Shown here piece after piece: positions 36,640-45,192 of a stretch of DNA of 64,000 nt. A program made the position numbers and the translations under genes. The notes beneath the pieces were generated by a model. That model saw only the letters and a program-made list of their open reading frames with translations. It was not told where the DNA came from and did not search any database. Origin of the DNA: SZAS-18 sp038322235. Its GTDB lineage: Bacteria; Verrucomicrobiota; Verrucomicrobiia; Chthoniobacterales; SZAS-18. Location: contig JBBQFQ010000011.1 in NCBI GenBank assembly GCA_038322235.1, positions 45,296-109,295 on the forward strand, given 5' to 3'. Numbering within the stretch: the first letter of the stretch is position 1; every line of letters starts with the position of its first letter.

Positions 36640-38769
36640 ATGTTCCGCCTCCCCACCTGCCTCGCCCTCGCGCTCCTCGCGCTGCCGGCCTCCCTCGTCG
36701 CGAAAGAACCGGCCCTGAAGTATCCGCAGAGCAAGACGGGCGATCAGGTCGATGATTACCACGGCACGAAAGTCGCCGATCCCTACCGCTGGCTGGAGGA
36801 TGCGAATGGCGACGCCACCAAATCCTGGGTCGACGCGCAGAACGAAGTGACCTTCGGCTTCCTTCGCGCGATCCCGGAGCGTGAACAGATCCGCACCCGG
36901 CTCACGAAGATTTACGAGTACGAACGCTACGGCACTCCCTTCAAGGAAGGCGGTCGTTATTTTTTCGCGAAGAACACCGGACTTCAGAATCAGTCCCCGA
37001 TCTTCACGGCGAAGCGGCTCGACGAAACGCCTGTGCTGCTGCTCGACCCGAACACGCTCGCGTCCGACGGGACCGTCTCCCTCAGCAGTTTCGCCATCAG
37101 TCCCGACGGAAAGTTCATGGCCTACGGCATCCAGACCTCCGGCTCGGACTGGATCGAATGGCGGTTGCGGGATGTCGAGACGGCGAAGGACCTGCCGGAC
37201 AAGGTCGAGTGGTCCAAGTTCTCCGGCGCATCCTGGACGAAGGACAGCAAGGGTTTCGTCTACTCCCGCTTCGATACGCCGGATGAGAAGACCAAGCTGC
37301 AGTCCGCGTTGTTCTTCCAGAAGATGTTTTACCATAGGGTCGGCACCGCGCAGGCGGAGGACGTCCTGGTCTACGAGCGCAAGGATCACGACAAATGGGG
37401 CTTTGGCGGCATCGTGACCGATGACGGAAAGTTCCTGACCATCCGCGTCAGCGAGGGCACCTCACCGAAGAATCGCTTCTTTTTTCGAGCGCTGGCGGGG
37501 GCTCCCAGTGAGGGCGCGGTCGTCGAACTCCTGCCGGATGGCGATGCCGCGTGGAATTTCCTCGGGAACGACGGACCGGTGTTTTACTTCCGCACGGACA
37601 AGGACGCTCCGCGCCGCCGCGTCGTCGCCATCGACACCTCCGCTGCGAAACCGGAGCCGCGCGAGATCGTCCCGCAGGCGGACGAGGCCCTCGATTCAGC
37701 GAGCTACCTCGGAGGTCGCTTCGTCTGCTCCTATCTGAAGGACGCCAAAACGCAGGTGCGCGTTTTCGAGCGGGACGGGCGCAAGGTTGGGGAAGTTCCC
37801 TTCCCCGGTCCCGGCACCGCGACAGGTTTTGGGGGCAAACCGGATGAGGATGAGACCTTCTTTTCGTTCACCAGCTTCACCACTCCACAGACGATCTATC
37901 GCTACGACGTGAAGTCAGGCCAGTCCGCGGTGGTTTTCAAACCGAAGGTCGATTTCAACCCCGAGGACTACACGACCGAGCAGGTTTTCGTGACGAGCAA
38001 GGATGGCACGAAGGTGCCCATGTTCATCAGCTACAAGAAGGGCCTGAAGAAAGATACGGCGAATCGAACGTATCTCTACGCCTACGGCGGGTTCGGCATT
38101 TCGATCACGCCGACGTTCTCTCCCCAGAATCTCGTGTGGATGGAAATGGGTGGAATCTACGCCGTCGCAAACTTGCGCGGCGGCGGCGAGTACGGGGAGG
38201 CGTGGCACGAGGCCGGCACGAAGAAGAAGAAGCAGAACGTCTTCGATGACTTCATCGCCTCCGCCGAGTGGCTCATCGCAAACAAGTACACTTCGACTCC
38301 CCGTCTGGCGATTGGCGGCGGGAGCAACGGGGGCCTGCTCGTCGGCGCTTGCATGACCCAGCGGCCCGAGCTCTTCGGAGCCGCGCTGCCAGCCGTCGGA
38401 GTCATGGACATGCTGCGATTCCAGAAGTTCACCATCGGGTGGGCGTGGACGAGCGATTACGGCTCGGCGGAAGATCCCGACATGTTCCCCGCGCTCCGCG
38501 CGTACTCTCCGTACCACAACCTCAAGGCCGGGGTCCGCTATCCCGCGACGATGGTTACCACCTCGGACCATGATGACCGGGTCGTGCCCGCTCACAGCTA
38601 CAAGTTCGCCGCCGCTCTCCAGGCCGCGCAGGTCGGGACCTCGCCGACGCTCATCCGGATTGAAACCAAGAGTGGTCACGGTGCCGGGCGCCCGATCTCG
38701 AAGATCATTGAGGAATCCGCCGACCGCTGGGCGTTTTTGCTCCGCACTCTCCAGGCGCCCGCGAAGTAG
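36640..38769 (+). CDS. secreted prolyl oligopeptidase (S9A)
   Basis: A 709-residue serine peptidase cleaving after Pro in short peptides. A signal peptide (MFRLPTCLALALLALPASLVA) points to the periplasm. The beta-propeller covers about residues 100-430. The hydrolase domain has GGGSNGGLLVGA with Ser562, TTSDHDDRVVPAHS with the catalytic Asp, and SGHGAGRP with the His. The N-terminal YHGTKVADPYRWLEDANG is typical of the family. Divergent from ygfZ across 157 bp. Confidence 0.95.
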   Translation: MFRLPTCLALALLALPASLVAKEPALKYPQSKTGDQVDDYHGTKVADPYRWLEDANGDATKSWVDAQNEVTFGFLRAIPEREQIRTRLTKIYEYERYGTPFKEGGRYFFAKNTGLQNQSPIFTAKRLDETPVLLLDPNTLASDGTVSLSSFAISPDGKFMAYGIQTSGSDWIEWRLRDVETAKDLPDKVEWSKFSGASWTKDSKGFVYSRFDTPDEKTKLQSALFFQKMFYHRVGTAQAEDVLVYERKDHDKWGFGGIVTDDGKFLTIRVSEGTSPKNRFFFRALAGAPSEGAVVELLPDGDAAWNFLGNDGPVFYFRTDKDAPRRRVVAIDTSAAKPEPREIVPQADEALDSASYLGGRFVCSYLKDAKTQVRVFERDGRKVGEVPFPGPGTATGFGGKPDEDETFFSFTSFTTPQTIYRYDVKSGQSAVVFKPKVDFNPEDYTTEQVFVTSKDGTKVPMFISYKKGLKKDTANRTYLYAYGGFGISITPTFSPQNLVWMEMGGIYAVANLRGGGEYGEAWHEAGTKKKKQNVFDDFIASAEWLIANKYTSTPRLAIGGGSNGGLLVGACMTQRPELFGAALPAVGVMDMLRFQKFTIGWAWTSDYGSAEDPDMFPALRAYSPYHNLKAGVRYPATMVTTSDHDDRVVPAHSYKFAAALQAAQVGTSPTLIRIETKSGHGAGRPISKIIEESADRWAFLLRTLQAPAK

Positions 38770-38843
38770 GTCGGGAATCAGATCCTGAGAGCGAAGGACG
38801 CGGAGCCGCCCGGCAAGTGCAGGGCAGCTTCTTCGTTTTGCGG

Positions 38844-38872
38844 TTGACCTTCCGGGTCTGATTTTCAATAAC
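38844..38872 (+). promoter_or_regulatory. candidate promoter for the subtilisin-like gene
   Basis: TTGACC is followed by a 16 to 17-nt spacer and CAATAA/AATAAC, about 80 nt before the ATG at 38954. The -35 match is good and the -10 match weak. The 184-bp gap holds nothing else recognised. Confidence 0.3.
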
Positions 38873-38953
38873 GATGCAGCCACCGTGGTGAGGCAATCCC
38901 GCCCGTTTTCTGCCTTCCCCGGTCCGGCGTCGCTCCCATCCTCTCTCGCAACC

Positions 38954-41938
38954 ATGATCACTCCCCGTCAGTCGAATTTCCAGTCACCACCCCGGCTCGC
39001 TGGGGGGTTGGTGCGGACGTCATCGGTTCGCGTGTCCGCGAGGCGCGGAATCGTCTTCGCCGCGTCGCTCGCGCTGGCGGCCTCCGCGGTCGCCGCGCCT
39101 GCGGTGCCGGCGAATCTGGGCCACGGTCTGGATGTCCTCGTGCGCGCGCAGCTCGCGCAACGCTCGACCGCCGCGGCACGTTCCGTGAGCCAGGGCGCCG
39201 CGGTGGCGCAGGACCCTCTTCTCGACGCCCTTCTGCTTCAGGCGGGTCAGTACCTGACCAGTGCGGTCCAGAAAGACGATGGCCGGATCCTGATCTCCGT
39301 TCTCCTCAACGGCGACCTGTCGCTGAACGATGTGCGCCTTGCGCTCGAAGCATCCGGGAAATTCGAAATGACGGCCTCCACCGATTCCTGGCGCCAAGGT
39401 GTCCTCGAGGGGTGGATTCCGCTTGAGAACGTCCCCGCGATCGCCCTGGCGAAAGGCGTCAACGCTGTTCGCTTGTGCCTCAAGCCCGTTTACGCCGAGA
39501 AGGCGCGGGCGGCCGGTGGGACCGACAATTATCCTGGCGTCGGCGTGGGCTCCGTCACCCAGCAGGGGCTCGTCCAGCATCGGGCGGATCAGGTGCGGCA
39601 GGACGGCACTGGAATCACCATCGGCGTCCTCTCGGACAGCTATAACACGCTCTCCTCGGGAACCGATCACGCTCTGCAGAACGTCGCGAGCGGTGATCTG
39701 CCGGGCGTGGGCAATCCCCTCGGGAACACGATGCCGGTTGTCGTGGTGCAGGATCAGGCCGGCGGAACGGATGAGGGTCGCGCGATGCTGCAGGTCATTC
39801 ACGATATGGCCCCCAAGGCGCGTCTGGGTTTCGGCACTTCGGGGAACAGTCAGCTGAACATGGCGGAAAATATTCGCTCCCTCGGGGCGCGCCCCGGGGC
39901 GCCGCGGACGGTCCCCGGGTTCAAGGCGGATATCATCGTCGACGACATCATCTTCCTCGATGAAGGAATGTTCTCGGACAGTCTTATCGCTCAGGCAGTG
40001 AATGACGTGACCGGAGCGGGCATCCACTATTTCTCCTCGGCCGGGAATCAGCCGTCCTCGCAGGGATACTCGTCGGACTTCCGCCTCGTCGCGCCGAATC
40101 TCGGCACGGCGCTCGTCGGCACGAACCTGAATTTCACCGGCGTGAATCCGGCGCTGTATGCCGGCGGATTCCATAACTTCCGCACCGATGGCACGCAGGA
40201 CATCGCCCAGGACATCCGGCGGGAAACTGGCACGGGCACCAGCACCGCGAACATTGTCTTTCAGTGGGACGACCCGTTCGACGTGATTGTTCCCGGCACT
40301 CAGACGTCGAACCAGTCCGCCAACCATCCCGGTGGGAGTACGGTTCTCAGCTTCACCGTTCCGTTCACCGCGGGCGTGCCCAGCCGGCTGTTCGTCGTGG
40401 CGGACGCCGGCTCGAGTTTCGACGCGATCGTGACGCTGCGTGATCCGGCCAACACCGTTATCTTGAACCAACAGGACACCGGGACGGACGAGACGTTCTT
40501 CTTCACGCCTGCGGCAACCGGGAACTACACCGTTCAGGTCGCCAGCTTCGCCAGCACCACAGGTGGTTTCTCCGTGCAGACGTTCGCCAACAGCACTCCC
40601 GGGGTCACCACCGATTTCAACCTGCTCTTCTTTAATAAAGCCACCGGCGCATTCCTCGGCTCGATCGCGAGCGATAACGTCGCGAACAACGGACCGGTCG
40701 AATTCGGGAGCCTGCCGTTTCCCAACGACGCCGCGAACTACACCACGATCCAGATGGTGATCTCACGCGCCGCGTCGCCGAACCCGCGCGCCACCCGTCT
40801 GCGCTATTCGCTGTTCGACTCCTCGGCGTCGGCCAGTCCCTCGGAGTACTTCGCTTCGAACTACTCGATGACCTACGGCCACAGCTGCGCCCTCGATGGG
40901 CACGGAGTGGCCGCCTACAGTCCGTTCCGGCCGTATATCCCGGAGGACTTTACCTCTCCCGGGCCCATGATCGCGGTGTTCGATGCGGCGGGGAACCGCC
41001 TGGCGAATCCGCAGGTCAGGCAGAAGCCCGATCTGGCCGCGATGGACGGCGCGAACACGACCTTTTTCGTCGGCGACACGTCGCGCGACCCCGACTCGTT
41101 CCCAAATTTCTTCGGAACGAGCTGCGCCGCGCCGAACGCCGCCGCTTGCGCGGCACTCGTCCTGCAGGCGAAGGGCGGACCGGGTGCTCTCACGGTCCGT
41201 CAGATGAAGGCGATCCTGCAGTCGACGACCTTCAAGCATGATCTTGATCCGCACTTCGCGAGTGGCTCCGCGCGGACGACGGGAGGCAAGATCGTTCTCA
41301 CGTTTTCGGGCGATAACAGCTTCGCGGCGCAGGAGGACACCGCGGGAGCGACCGTCTCCTACTTCGGCGCGGGCGCGGTCGCGAGCCTCAGCATCAACCT
41401 CCAAAACGCGAACCCAAAGGGTGGCAATTATCTCGGACGCTACCCGGGTCTCGTCTTTGATCGCCGCCCCCGGGCGAACACGAACCCGGCCGTCAGCGGC
41501 GGTTTCATCTTCACGCTGGGCACGCTCATCGGACTCTCTCCGGCGAATATCACCGCGACGTATCCCCTCGCGAGCCAGGCGCCCTCGCCCTCGACAGTCG
41601 ATCACTTCTATCAGCTCGATCTCGCCTTTTCCGAAGGGACGTTCACCGGCGGCCGCTCGTTCTCTTTCGGCGCCGATCGCGATGAGCAGCGCTCGGCCTT
41701 CAGTCCTCCAAACGGCACCACCCGGGATGGCGGCAGCGCCGATCTCCTCAGCGACGGCGTGGAAATCCCCAGCGGTCTCGTCCGCGTCGGCCGGGCCACA
41801 TTCTCGGGCACGATGGCCGATGGATCGACGTTCAGCGGGGTGATCGTCAATCGCATTGGTCGCGGCTACACTCCGCTCGATGGGTTTGGCTTCATCAATG
41901 TCGAGGACGCGGTCAATGCCCCCGTCCCGGCGCCGTAA
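38954..41938 (+). CDS. secreted subtilisin-like (S8) protein with altered His motif
   Basis: A 994-residue secreted protein. A signal sequence (about residues 28-47, ending ASAVAAPA) precedes an N-terminal helical region. A subtilase domain follows with the Asp motif GITIGVLSDSYN (near 227) and the Ser motif FGTSCAAPNAAA (near 721). The usual HGTxVA motif is absent; at that place the sequence reads GGTDEGRAMLQVIHDMAP, with Glu274 where His is expected and a His at 283. A pre-peptidase C-terminal-like beta domain is inserted at about 440-540, between the Asp and Ser motifs, and about 240 residues of beta-rich sequence follow the peptidase core. This variant occurs in a family of large bacterial subtilase-like proteins, as I recall. 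Whether it is active is open. Confidence 0.78.
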   Translation: MITPRQSNFQSPPRLAGGLVRTSSVRVSARRGIVFAASLALAASAVAAPAVPANLGHGLDVLVRAQLAQRSTAAARSVSQGAAVAQDPLLDALLLQAGQYLTSAVQKDDGRILISVLLNGDLSLNDVRLALEASGKFEMTASTDSWRQGVLEGWIPLENVPAIALAKGVNAVRLCLKPVYAEKARAAGGTDNYPGVGVGSVTQQGLVQHRADQVRQDGTGITIGVLSDSYNTLSSGTDHALQNVASGDLPGVGNPLGNTMPVVVVQDQAGGTDEGRAMLQVIHDMAPKARLGFGTSGNSQLNMAENIRSLGARPGAPRTVPGFKADIIVDDIIFLDEGMFSDSLIAQAVNDVTGAGIHYFSSAGNQPSSQGYSSDFRLVAPNLGTALVGTNLNFTGVNPALYAGGFHNFRTDGTQDIAQDIRRETGTGTSTANIVFQWDDPFDVIVPGTQTSNQSANHPGGSTVLSFTVPFTAGVPSRLFVVADAGSSFDAIVTLRDPANTVILNQQDTGTDETFFFTPAATGNYTVQVASFASTTGGFSVQTFANSTPGVTTDFNLLFFNKATGAFLGSIASDNVANNGPVEFGSLPFPNDAANYTTIQMVISRAASPNPRATRLRYSLFDSSASASPSEYFASNYSMTYGHSCALDGHGVAAYSPFRPYIPEDFTSPGPMIAVFDAAGNRLANPQVRQKPDLAAMDGANTTFFVGDTSRDPDSFPNFFGTSCAAPNAAACAALVLQAKGGPGALTVRQMKAILQSTTFKHDLDPHFASGSARTTGGKIVLTFSGDNSFAAQEDTAGATVSYFGAGAVASLSINLQNANPKGGNYLGRYPGLVFDRRPRANTNPAVSGGFIFTLGTLIGLSPANITATYPLASQAPSPSTVDHFYQLDLAFSEGTFTGGRSFSFGADRDEQRSAFSPPNGTTRDGGSADLLSDGVEIPSGLVRVGRATFSGTMADGSTFSGVIVNRIGRGYTPLDGFGFINVEDAVNAPVPAP

Positions 41939-41959
41939 CCGCCGCGAGATCCATCCCTC

Positions 41960-41998
41960 AAGGGCGCCGGGAGCAATCCCGTGCGCCCTTTCTTTTTT
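41960..41998 (+). terminator. terminator after the subtilisin-like gene
   Basis: Stem AAGGGCGCCGGGA/TCCCG-T-GCGCCCTT (one bulged T) with loop GCAA is followed by TCTTTTTT. It lies 22 nt after the stop codon. Confidence 0.85.
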
Positions 41999-42093
41999 GC
42001 CGGAATCGGCCTTGTCGTTTCGCGAGAATTCGCAAGATTCCGCTCCCTTGTTTCTGCCATTCCCCCGGGTGGCATGTCCCCGACCCGACTCCC

Positions 42094-43227
42094 ATGTTGA
42101 ATTTCGACCTCACACCCGAGCAGAAGGAAATCCACCGCCTCGCCCGCCAGTTTACCGCCGAACAGATTATCCCTCGCGCCGCCGAGTGGGATCGGACGGA
42201 GACCTTCCCGAAGGACATGGTGAAGGCGGCAGCCGACATCGGCCTGCTGAATATCGGGATTCCGGAGGATTGTGGTGGCCTCGGTCTCGGTGTGATCGAA
42301 GAGGTCCTGATCGGCGAAGAGCTCGGCTACGGCTGCATGGGGTTCGACACGATCATTCTCGCCTCGGATCTCGCCGTCACGCCCATCAAAATCGCGGGCA
42401 CGCCGGAGCAGAAACAGCGTTTTCTCCCCCCGCTCGTCACCGGTCTCGGCGCGTTCTGTCTGAGCGAAGCGGACAACGGATCCGACGCGGCAGCGATGAA
42501 GACGAAGGCCGAGTTCGTGGGCGACGAGATCGTCGTCACCGGAACCAAAATGTGGATTACAAACGGTGGCGTTTGCGAGATCTACGTCGTCCTTTGCCGG
42601 ACCGACGAAGCTTCGGGGGCCAAGGGAACCGTCTGTGTCGTCATCCCGGCCGGCACCCCCGGGGTCTCGCACAACAAGCTTCACGGGAAAATGGGCCAGC
42701 GCTGCAGCTACACGGCGGAGGTGATCTTCGAGAACGTCCGCGTCCCGCGCGCGAACATGCTGGGAGGCGTGGGAGACGGCTTCAAGATTGCGATGCGCAC
42801 GCTTGATCGCACCCGCATCACGGTCGCCGCCGGCTCGGTGGGTGTCGCCCGGCGCGCCATCGATGAGAGCGTGAAGTACGCCAAGACGCGGCACGCGTTC
42901 GGCAAACCCATCTCGGAACTTCAGGCCATCCAGTTCAAGCTCGCCGATATGAAAATGGGCCACGACACAAGTCGGCTTCAGACGCTTTACGCGGCTTGGC
43001 TCGTCGACACAAATCAGCCCCACGCGCAGGCCAGCGCCATCGCGAAATGCCGCGCGTCCGATGTCGCGTTTGCCGCGGCGGCGGAAGCGATTCAGATTCA
43101 CGGCGGTTACGGCTACATGAACGACTTCCCCGTCGAAAAGCTGCTGCGCGACGTGAAGCTCAACATGATCTACGAGGGCACGAACGAGATCCAGCGTGTC
43201 GTTGTCGGACGCTCGCTCTTCCGGTGA
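42094..43227 (+). CDS. acyl-CoA dehydrogenase
   Basis: A 377-residue FAD enzyme of fatty-acid or branched-chain acyl-CoA oxidation. Motifs are FCLSEADNGSDAAAMKT (FAD/substrate signature 1), GTKMWITNGG, and the C-terminal QIHGGYGYMNDFPVEKLLRD. The catalytic Glu lies in IYEGTNEIQR near the end, as in short/medium-chain enzymes. Electrons pass to the ETF encoded by the next two genes. The start ATG follows CCGACTCCC with no Shine-Dalgarno. Chain-length preference cannot be judged. Confidence 0.95.
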   Translation: MLNFDLTPEQKEIHRLARQFTAEQIIPRAAEWDRTETFPKDMVKAAADIGLLNIGIPEDCGGLGLGVIEEVLIGEELGYGCMGFDTIILASDLAVTPIKIAGTPEQKQRFLPPLVTGLGAFCLSEADNGSDAAAMKTKAEFVGDEIVVTGTKMWITNGGVCEIYVVLCRTDEASGAKGTVCVVIPAGTPGVSHNKLHGKMGQRCSYTAEVIFENVRVPRANMLGGVGDGFKIAMRTLDRTRITVAAGSVGVARRAIDESVKYAKTRHAFGKPISELQAIQFKLADMKMGHDTSRLQTLYAAWLVDTNQPHAQASAIAKCRASDVAFAAAAEAIQIHGGYGYMNDFPVEKLLRDVKLNMIYEGTNEIQRVVVGRSLFR

Positions 43228-43255
43228 TCGAACCATCCCAACGTTCTCCCAACCC

Positions 43256-44011
43256 ATGAAAATCTGCACCGTTCTCAAGCAAGTTCCCGACGCCGAGGCC
43301 AGCATCCGCACGGCGGGCGACCGGGTCGATCTCACCGGCGTCACGTTCGTCATGGACGGGATGGATGAATACGGCGTCGAGGAAGCCATCCGGCTTCGCG
43401 AGGCGGGGCATCAGGCGGAAATCTTCACCCTCGCCCTCGGGCCGAAGCGCTTCGAGGAGGCGATTCGTACGTCCCTCGCGCTCGGTTCGGATCGCGCCAT
43501 CCACATCGAAACAACGGATGTCCTCGATGTCGTCACGCAGGCCCGGGTGCTCGCGGCGGCCGTGCGCCAGGAAGGAGCCGATCTGGTTCTTGTCGGCGGC
43601 AAACAGGCCGATTGGGACAGCTCCGCTTTCGGGCCCGCGCTGGCTGAGGCGCTGGGCTGGCCGCATCTCGACTGGACCACCCGCCTCGCGATCACCGGCA
43701 CCGCGGTTGAGGCCACGCATGATACGGACGCGGGCACGGAAACCGTGCGATTCTCGCTTCCGGCGGTGATCACGACGCAGCAGGGACTGAATGAGCCGCG
43801 CTATCCCACGCTCCCGAACATCATGAAGGCGAAGCGCAAGGAACTGCGCAAAGCCGTTCCCGCAGATTATCAGGCTCCCGCGCCGCTCACGCAGGTTGGC
43901 GGCGAGGTGATCCAGGTGAAGGCCCGCCTGAACAAGCTCTTTACCGGAGAGGCCGTGGAAACCGCCGCCCAGCTCGTCGGCGCCCTTCGCGATGAGGCGA
44001 AGGTGATCTGA
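43256..44011 (+). CDS. etfB: electron transfer flavoprotein beta subunit
   Basis: A 251-residue ETF beta chain, which binds AMP and forms the ETF heterodimer with the alpha chain. It opens MKICTVLKQVPDAEA, shows FVMDGMDEYGVEEAIRL, VLVGGKQADWDSSAFGP, and the signature VITTQQGLNEPRYPTLPNIMKAKRK (here split: GLNEPRYPTLPNIMKAK). ATG 43256 is chosen over the longer frame into the dehydrogenase gene; the start lies 28 nt after that gene's stop and follows CTCCCAACCC. Confidence 0.96.
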   Translation: MKICTVLKQVPDAEASIRTAGDRVDLTGVTFVMDGMDEYGVEEAIRLREAGHQAEIFTLALGPKRFEEAIRTSLALGSDRAIHIETTDVLDVVTQARVLAAAVRQEGADLVLVGGKQADWDSSAFGPALAEALGWPHLDWTTRLAITGTAVEATHDTDAGTETVRFSLPAVITTQQGLNEPRYPTLPNIMKAKRKELRKAVPADYQAPAPLTQVGGEVIQVKARLNKLFTGEAVETAAQLVGALRDEAKVI

Positions 44012-44087
44012 GCCGATCCGCGCCCGCTGCGCGTCCGATCATTTCAAATTTCGAATCTCAATCTCCCGTCTCGTCCCTTTCCCGCCC

Positions 44088-45047
44088 ATGATCCTCCTCG
44101 TTCCCGAACACGTCGCCGGCAAACTTCGCCCCAGCGCCCGTGAGCTTGTTGCCGCCGCCCGCACCCTTTCCGCGCTCGGCGAATGCCAGGCGCTCCTCCT
44201 CGGGCCCGGCGCATCGGCCGCCGCCGTGGAGCTCGCCGCTTTCGGCGTGACCGCGCATCATTGCGAAGACGCCGGCTACGAGCCCTTCAAGGCGGATGTT
44301 TGGACCTCCGCCGTCGCCGCCGCCGCCACGCAGATCGGGGCGAAGGCGGTGATCGTGCCTGCCACGCGAGGCGGGCTGAGCTACGGACCCCGCGTCGCCG
44401 TCCGCTTGAACGCCGGGCTGCTCGAGGACGTCATCGAAGTGGAGACTGATGGCACGACGGTCGGCGCGAAGCGCTTCTCGTATCTTTCGCGCGTCACCGA
44501 GAGTGTTCGCTCCGCGGGGCTCCCGGTCGTGATCAGCGTCAAGGTGAACGTCCTCGCTCCGGCCGAACCTTCCGGCACGCCGGGCAGCGTCAGCGCGATC
44601 GTTCTGCCCATCGATCCCGCCACGCAGCGCATCGAGATTGTCTCGCAGTCGAAGGCGTCGACCGGGGGAGTCGCCCTCGACGAAGCCACTATCGTCGTCA
44701 CCGGCGGCCGCGGCGTCGGCAGCCCGGAAGGGTTTACCCGTCTGGTTGAGCCTCTGGCCGGCTGCCTCAACGCGGCCGTGGGCGCCACGCGCGCCGTCGT
44801 CGATGCGGGCTGGCGCCCCTATTCGGATCAGGTCGGCCAAACGGGGAAGAGCGTCGCTCCGAACGTCTATGTCGCCCTCGCCGTGAGCGGCGCGGTCCAG
44901 CATTTGTCCGGCATGAACCGCTCGAAGGTCATCGTCGCGATCAACAAGGACAAGGACGCCCCCATCTTCAAAGTGGCAGACTACGGGATCGTCGGCGACG
45001 TGAACGAAGTCGTCCCCGAGTTGCTCAAGGTGCTCGGTAAGCAGTAA
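44088..45047 (+). CDS. etfA: electron transfer flavoprotein alpha subunit
   Basis: A 319-residue ETF alpha chain carrying FAD. It starts MILLVPEHVAGKLRPSA. The C-terminal FAD domain has VVTGGRGVGSPEGF, VGATRAVVDAGWRPYSDQVG, QTGKSVAPNVYVALAVSGA and INKDKDAPIFKVADYGIVGD. The gene is 76 nt after etfB, completing an acyl-CoA dehydrogenase-etfB-etfA unit that feeds electrons to ETF:quinone oxidoreductase, which is not in the window. Confidence 0.96.
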   Translation: MILLVPEHVAGKLRPSARELVAAARTLSALGECQALLLGPGASAAAVELAAFGVTAHHCEDAGYEPFKADVWTSAVAAAATQIGAKAVIVPATRGGLSYGPRVAVRLNAGLLEDVIEVETDGTTVGAKRFSYLSRVTESVRSAGLPVVISVKVNVLAPAEPSGTPGSVSAIVLPIDPATQRIEIVSQSKASTGGVALDEATIVVTGGRGVGSPEGFTRLVEPLAGCLNAAVGATRAVVDAGWRPYSDQVGQTGKSVAPNVYVALAVSGAVQHLSGMNRSKVIVAINKDKDAPIFKVADYGIVGDVNEVVPELLKVLGKQ

Positions 45048-45192
45048 TCCGTTATCAGCAATCAGCAATCAGTCAGTCTCCGAGAGCGCGCGTCTTCGGG
45101 CGTTCGGAAACGGCGCCTCTTGGTCCCGGCTTTTTCGCTTCCCCGCATCGACCGCGGATCGCCGGCCAGGGATCACCGATTGCCGCTTCCGA

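Noticed and set aside
38885..38953. Longer subtilisin-like start at GTG 38885
   Set aside because: It would add a 23-residue Pro/Ser-rich extension that delays the signal peptide. ATG 38954 fits better.
45048..45192. Short direct repeat ATCAGCA in the gap after etfA
   Set aside because: Three short ATCAGCA-type repeats lie in a 145-bp gap. They are too short to call a repeat family, and the gap contains no other signal.
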